Shown here in pieces: positions 22,376 through 24,511 of a DNA stretch of 24,511 nt. The notes under the pieces were generated by a model that saw only the letters and a list, made by a program, of their open reading frames with translations, was not told the origin of the DNA and searched no databases. The first letter of the stretch is position 1. Every line of letters begins with the position of its first letter. The position numbers were made by a program, and so were the translations under genes. The stretch lies in assembly GCF_035506375.1 (NCBI RefSeq), contig NZ_DATJPM010000007.1, positions 1 through 24,511 of the forward strand. Direction: 5' to 3'. Source of the stretch: Methanocella sp. (GTDB taxonomy: Archaea > Halobacteriota > Methanocellia > Methanocellales > Methanocellaceae).

Positions 22376-23978
22376 CCATTCGTACCGCGTCCCCGACGCT
22401 GTCGTAGATCCTGTGGCCATACCGGCAGTAGCCCTTGAACTTTCCCGATATGGCTGCGAGCTGTTCCTCCTGCATAAGCCCGGTCTCGAAGCCCATGTCC
22501 GAGGCCATCATCCGGCCCATGGGCGACCAGGAGCTCACCACATGTCCTTTATCCGAGTTTCCCATTGTGCAGTTCAGCGAGTATCCGCCGTCTCTCCTGT
22601 TTATACGATAGAACGGCTTTAGCGGCTCTCCTCCGAAACACGTGAACGAGCCGTCTCCTACAAGCAGATACTCCTTGCCCAGCGCCGAGCACTCCCGGGC
22701 CGCGTCCAGGGCCACAGCGGCCGTATATCCCGCGCCCAGCATGCGGTAGAAATCACGGCACACGTCGACCGCCGCCTCCTCCAGGACGCGGAATAGCGTG
22801 GCCACTCCGCAGGACGAGCCCCGATCGACGAGCATAGCCGCCTCCCTGTAGCTCGCGCAGGAGTTAAAGAAAAACATTGGTGTCCGGTTCTCCCGAATGT
22901 CATTCACGCTCGCAAAACCGTCACGGCACTTGAAGCCCTTCTCGTCGCAGTGGCCGATCACCTGCACGATATCGAAGCCCCGGGCGAACGCATTTAAAAA
23001 TCCCCCAACAACTGTATCCCACAATATTTCAACGGAAGCGGGAGTATCCTCAAGTGCCCCGACGATCGCGTCGACCTCGCCCGACATGGCTTCCTCGTTA
23101 CAGATGATGCCTATGGAAGCGCTCTTGTTTTTACGGCCAGGCCTTATTCTCGATGCCGCGCTCAAGCTCATCTTAGATGCGTCCACCGGGAAACCGTCGG
23201 AGAACCAGATCTGGGAGCCCGCCTCTCGAAGCGACGGAAGCACAATGCTCCGACCTGCCAAGCCAGTTTTAACAGGCTCTTCAGGCTTCCCGAGGAATTC
23301 TCTGATCGACATCGATACGACCTCTCTCTCGCCCACGGGAGTGGCCCGGGGCGTATAAATGGCCGCCAGCGAGCGCATAAGGAACGGCAGCGCCTCCACG
23401 CTCTCGGGGATCGGGTCAAGATAAGCCGCCATATGCCAGCGGGGCAGGCCAGGAATAACTGGGATGCTTGAGTAGAGCCGAAAGCGCTCGCCGGGCCCCA
23501 TTCTAAATACCTCATTGGCTGGGAGGCCGAGCAGCTCGCCTGCGTCCAGTCCATTCAACACGCCTCCAGAGACGGCGGCACATCTTACGGCGCAGTCAAG
23601 ATAAAAAGTCCTCCGCAGCGTCTCCCCGGCCCAGGCTTCCAGCTCCGGAATATCCGGGATCGCGATCCAGTCGCCGGCGTCCACATAGGCCTCGTCGTCC
23701 ATCACGACCGGGGCGCCCAGGTAATAGGCGAGGGGGGACACAGCGTAGAGCGCGCCGAGGTCCGGCGGCAGATGAAACGATAATTCGCCGGCTCTATAAG
23801 TTGAATTAGCTTTTCCCGCCAGAGGCCGCCGCCGAAATACCGGATCGCTCTTCAGCGGGCTGCCCGACGGATCATACGTGCACATATCCGAAACACGCCG
23901 GAAAACGCCTTCTACACGAGGCCCTGCCGCATGATAATATGCCGGCGACGTGCTCCATTCACAAGCTTCACCTGACAT
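22347..23978 (-). CDS. CHAT-like caspase-fold protein, putative protease
   Basis: This protein of about 543 residues carries a CHAT-type (caspase HetF associated with TPR) domain in its C-terminal half. The likely catalytic His is in DIVQVIGHCDEKG (about residue 343) and the Cys in FFFNSCASYREA (about 374); VATLFRVLEEAAVD and KEYLLVGDGSFTCFGG follow. This is close to large CHAT proteins I recall from haloarchaea, including the N-terminal LPPDLGALYAVSPLAYYLGAPVV. The first 280 residues have no named domain. No signal peptide or membrane segment is evident, so it is cytoplasmic. GGAGGGG lies 6 nt before the ATG at 23978. The gene has no clear operon partner; an in-frame start at 24017 is less likely. 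Substrate and trigger are unknown. Confidence 0.75.
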   Translation of the reverse strand: MSGEACEWSTSPAYYHAAGPRVEGVFRRVSDMCTYDPSGSPLKSDPVFRRRPLAGKANSTYRAGELSFHLPPDLGALYAVSPLAYYLGAPVVMDDEAYVDAGDWIAIPDIPELEAWAGETLRRTFYLDCAVRCAAVSGGVLNGLDAGELLGLPANEVFRMGPGERFRLYSSIPVIPGLPRWHMAAYLDPIPESVEALPFLMRSLAAIYTPRATPVGEREVVSMSIREFLGKPEEPVKTGLAGRSIVLPSLREAGSQIWFSDGFPVDASKMSLSAASRIRPGRKNKSASIGIICNEEAMSGEVDAIVGALEDTPASVEILWDTVVGGFLNAFARGFDIVQVIGHCDEKGFKCRDGFASVNDIRENRTPMFFFNSCASYREAAMLVDRGSSCGVATLFRVLEEAAVDVCRDFYRMLGAGYTAAVALDAARECSALGKEYLLVGDGSFTCFGGEPLKPFYRINRRDGGYSLNCTMGNSDKGHVVSSWSPMGRMMASDMGFETGLMQEEQLAAISGKFKGYCRYGHRIYDSVGDAVRMATEDGRRRR

Positions 23979-24095
23979 CGACGCCCCTCCTGACCTTATG
24001 GCTATATTGCAAACCAATACCTCTCCTTCCAGGCATTTAAAACTTTCGATTTTGTAATTTCTTTATGTTATTTTATGGCAGCGTACAAGCAAAAC

Positions 24096-24124
24096 GTATA
24101 AATAGCATAAATAGCGTATAAAAG
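24096..24124 (+). promoter_or_regulatory. Cluster of three TATA-like boxes
   Basis: TATAAATA (24097-24104), CATAAATA (24106-24113) and TATAAAAG (24117-24124) follow each other about 10 bp apart on the plus strand. The first two predict transcript starts close to 24126-24135, where a series of hairpins begins. This is the most promoter-like stretch of the window. Confidence 0.6.
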
Positions 24125-24130
24125 AATCCG

Positions 24131-24368
24131 CCGTCACAGGCACTGTGCAACTGCATGAGTGCCAGGGGACGGGCATATGTATAGGTAGTTCCGGGGGCAC
24201 AGCAAATCGTTGTGTAAAACCGGAAAATCACAAACTATATATATGAATGAAACCCTATGTGTGATTCCCGAATCTTTCGGGGATAAATCACAATGATCGC
24301 CGCAGTCCGCTCATACGGTCCGACCCTGTGTACAAACACGGGATGAACGACCGCTCTAAGGCTGCGGC
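24131..24368 (+). ncRNA. Candidate structured RNA behind a strong promoter
   Basis: No coding frame is convincing from 23979 to the window end, but this block is a chain of perfect stems. CCGTC/GACGG (24131-24135, 24168-24172) encloses GGCACT/AGTGCC. TTCCGG/CCGGAA (24189-24194, 24220-24225) encloses CACA/TGTG. AATCACA/TGTGATT (24226-24232, 24260-24266) is followed directly by CCCGAA/TTCGGG (24267-24281). GCCGCAG/CTGCGGC (24299-24305, 24362-24368) encloses a CCC-GTGT/ACAC-GGG hairpin. The first stem starts about 26 bp after the first TATA box. A T-run near 24392-24396 may mark an end, but the RNA could continue past the window. It lacks tRNA, RNase P and SRP hallmarks. Confidence 0.55.
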
Positions 24369-24511
24369 ATATGAGGATTCGAGGGGCGCACTCTTTTTGG
24401 GGGTGTGGTCGCGTTTCTGATGTTTGGTTGGTTGTTCGAGTAATTTTCTTGGTCGGTGAAAGCATCCTCTTTGGGGGGTGTTTTTGCGTAGGCAAGAACT
24501 CACTAATTCCT
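24369..24511. other. G/T-rich window end, nothing recognised
   Basis: This stretch has G-runs and T-runs (for example CTTTTTGGGGGTG and TTTGGGGGGTG) but no gene, no hairpin of note and no repeat match inside the window. It may be the 3' part of the candidate RNA or the beginning of a neighbouring feature. Confidence 0.3.

Noticed and set aside
24299..24368. tRNA-like element (7-bp end stem, 70 nt)
   Set aside because: There is no T-loop (GTTCGA-type) sequence and no proper D arm or anticodon arm; kept only as part of a candidate RNA.
24235..24503. Small minus-strand frames at the right end
   Set aside because: They cross the stem-rich block, have no ribosome-binding site and show no known domain.

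Overview
The window looks like a chromosomal segment of a methanogenic archaeon, most likely Methanocella or a close relative (Methanocellales). The basis is the gene set: archaeal deoxyhypusine synthase, archaeal DnaG primase, a NrpR-domain protein, UPF0146, a UPF0292 Toprim protein and type IV pilin-like genes. An archaeal RNase P RNA, TATA-box promoters close to start codons, and GC-rich genes separated by AT-rich spacers fit the same picture. The genus is inferred from gene content and style, not from a database match.

Layout. Bases 1-150 carry three copies of a ~37-bp repeat; a fourth lies at 6614. A small winged-helix regulator (180-554, minus) follows, then a non-coding block folded into hairpins with identical TGAT loops (641-845). 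Bases 963-4074 (minus) form a surface-structure operon of three pilin-like proteins, two with large display domains, ending in an AT-rich region that looks imported. Next come a flavodoxin, a dCMP deaminase and deoxyhypusine synthase (4251-6449), a single-domain NrpR-like protein lacking a DNA-binding domain (6755-7504), a conserved protein of unknown function and a HesB/IscA-like protein (7578-9053). A ~380-bp inverted repeat resembling a MITE occupies 9081-9461. It is followed by a TrmB-type regulator, a sugar-nucleotide pyrophosphorylase and an Hsp20 chaperone.

Bases 12521-14751 (minus) hold a notable pair: a degenerate RAD55/KaiC-like ATPase, and a larger protein fusing a RecA-like domain, an MglA-like small GTPase and a C-terminal Roadblock/LC7 domain. 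The RNase P RNA gene is at about 14866-15185 (minus). Plus-strand housekeeping genes follow: AMMECR1 protein, dihydroorotase, a cation-diffusion-facilitator transporter, a YggU/DUF167 protein, a small Toprim protein and DnaG. A hairpin-rich candidate RNA (about 19594-19880) sits just before dnaG. The right end has a RimI-like acetyltransferase, UPF0146 and a large CHAT-like (caspase-fold) putative protease (22347-23978, minus). A second hairpin-rich candidate RNA (about 24131-24368, plus) lies behind a cluster of TATA boxes.

The items most worth follow-up are the ATPase/GTPase/Roadblock pair, the CHAT-like protein, the three unassigned structured non-coding blocks, and the composition break inside the large pilin-like gene. 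No tRNA, rRNA, CRISPR array or complete transposase gene was found.
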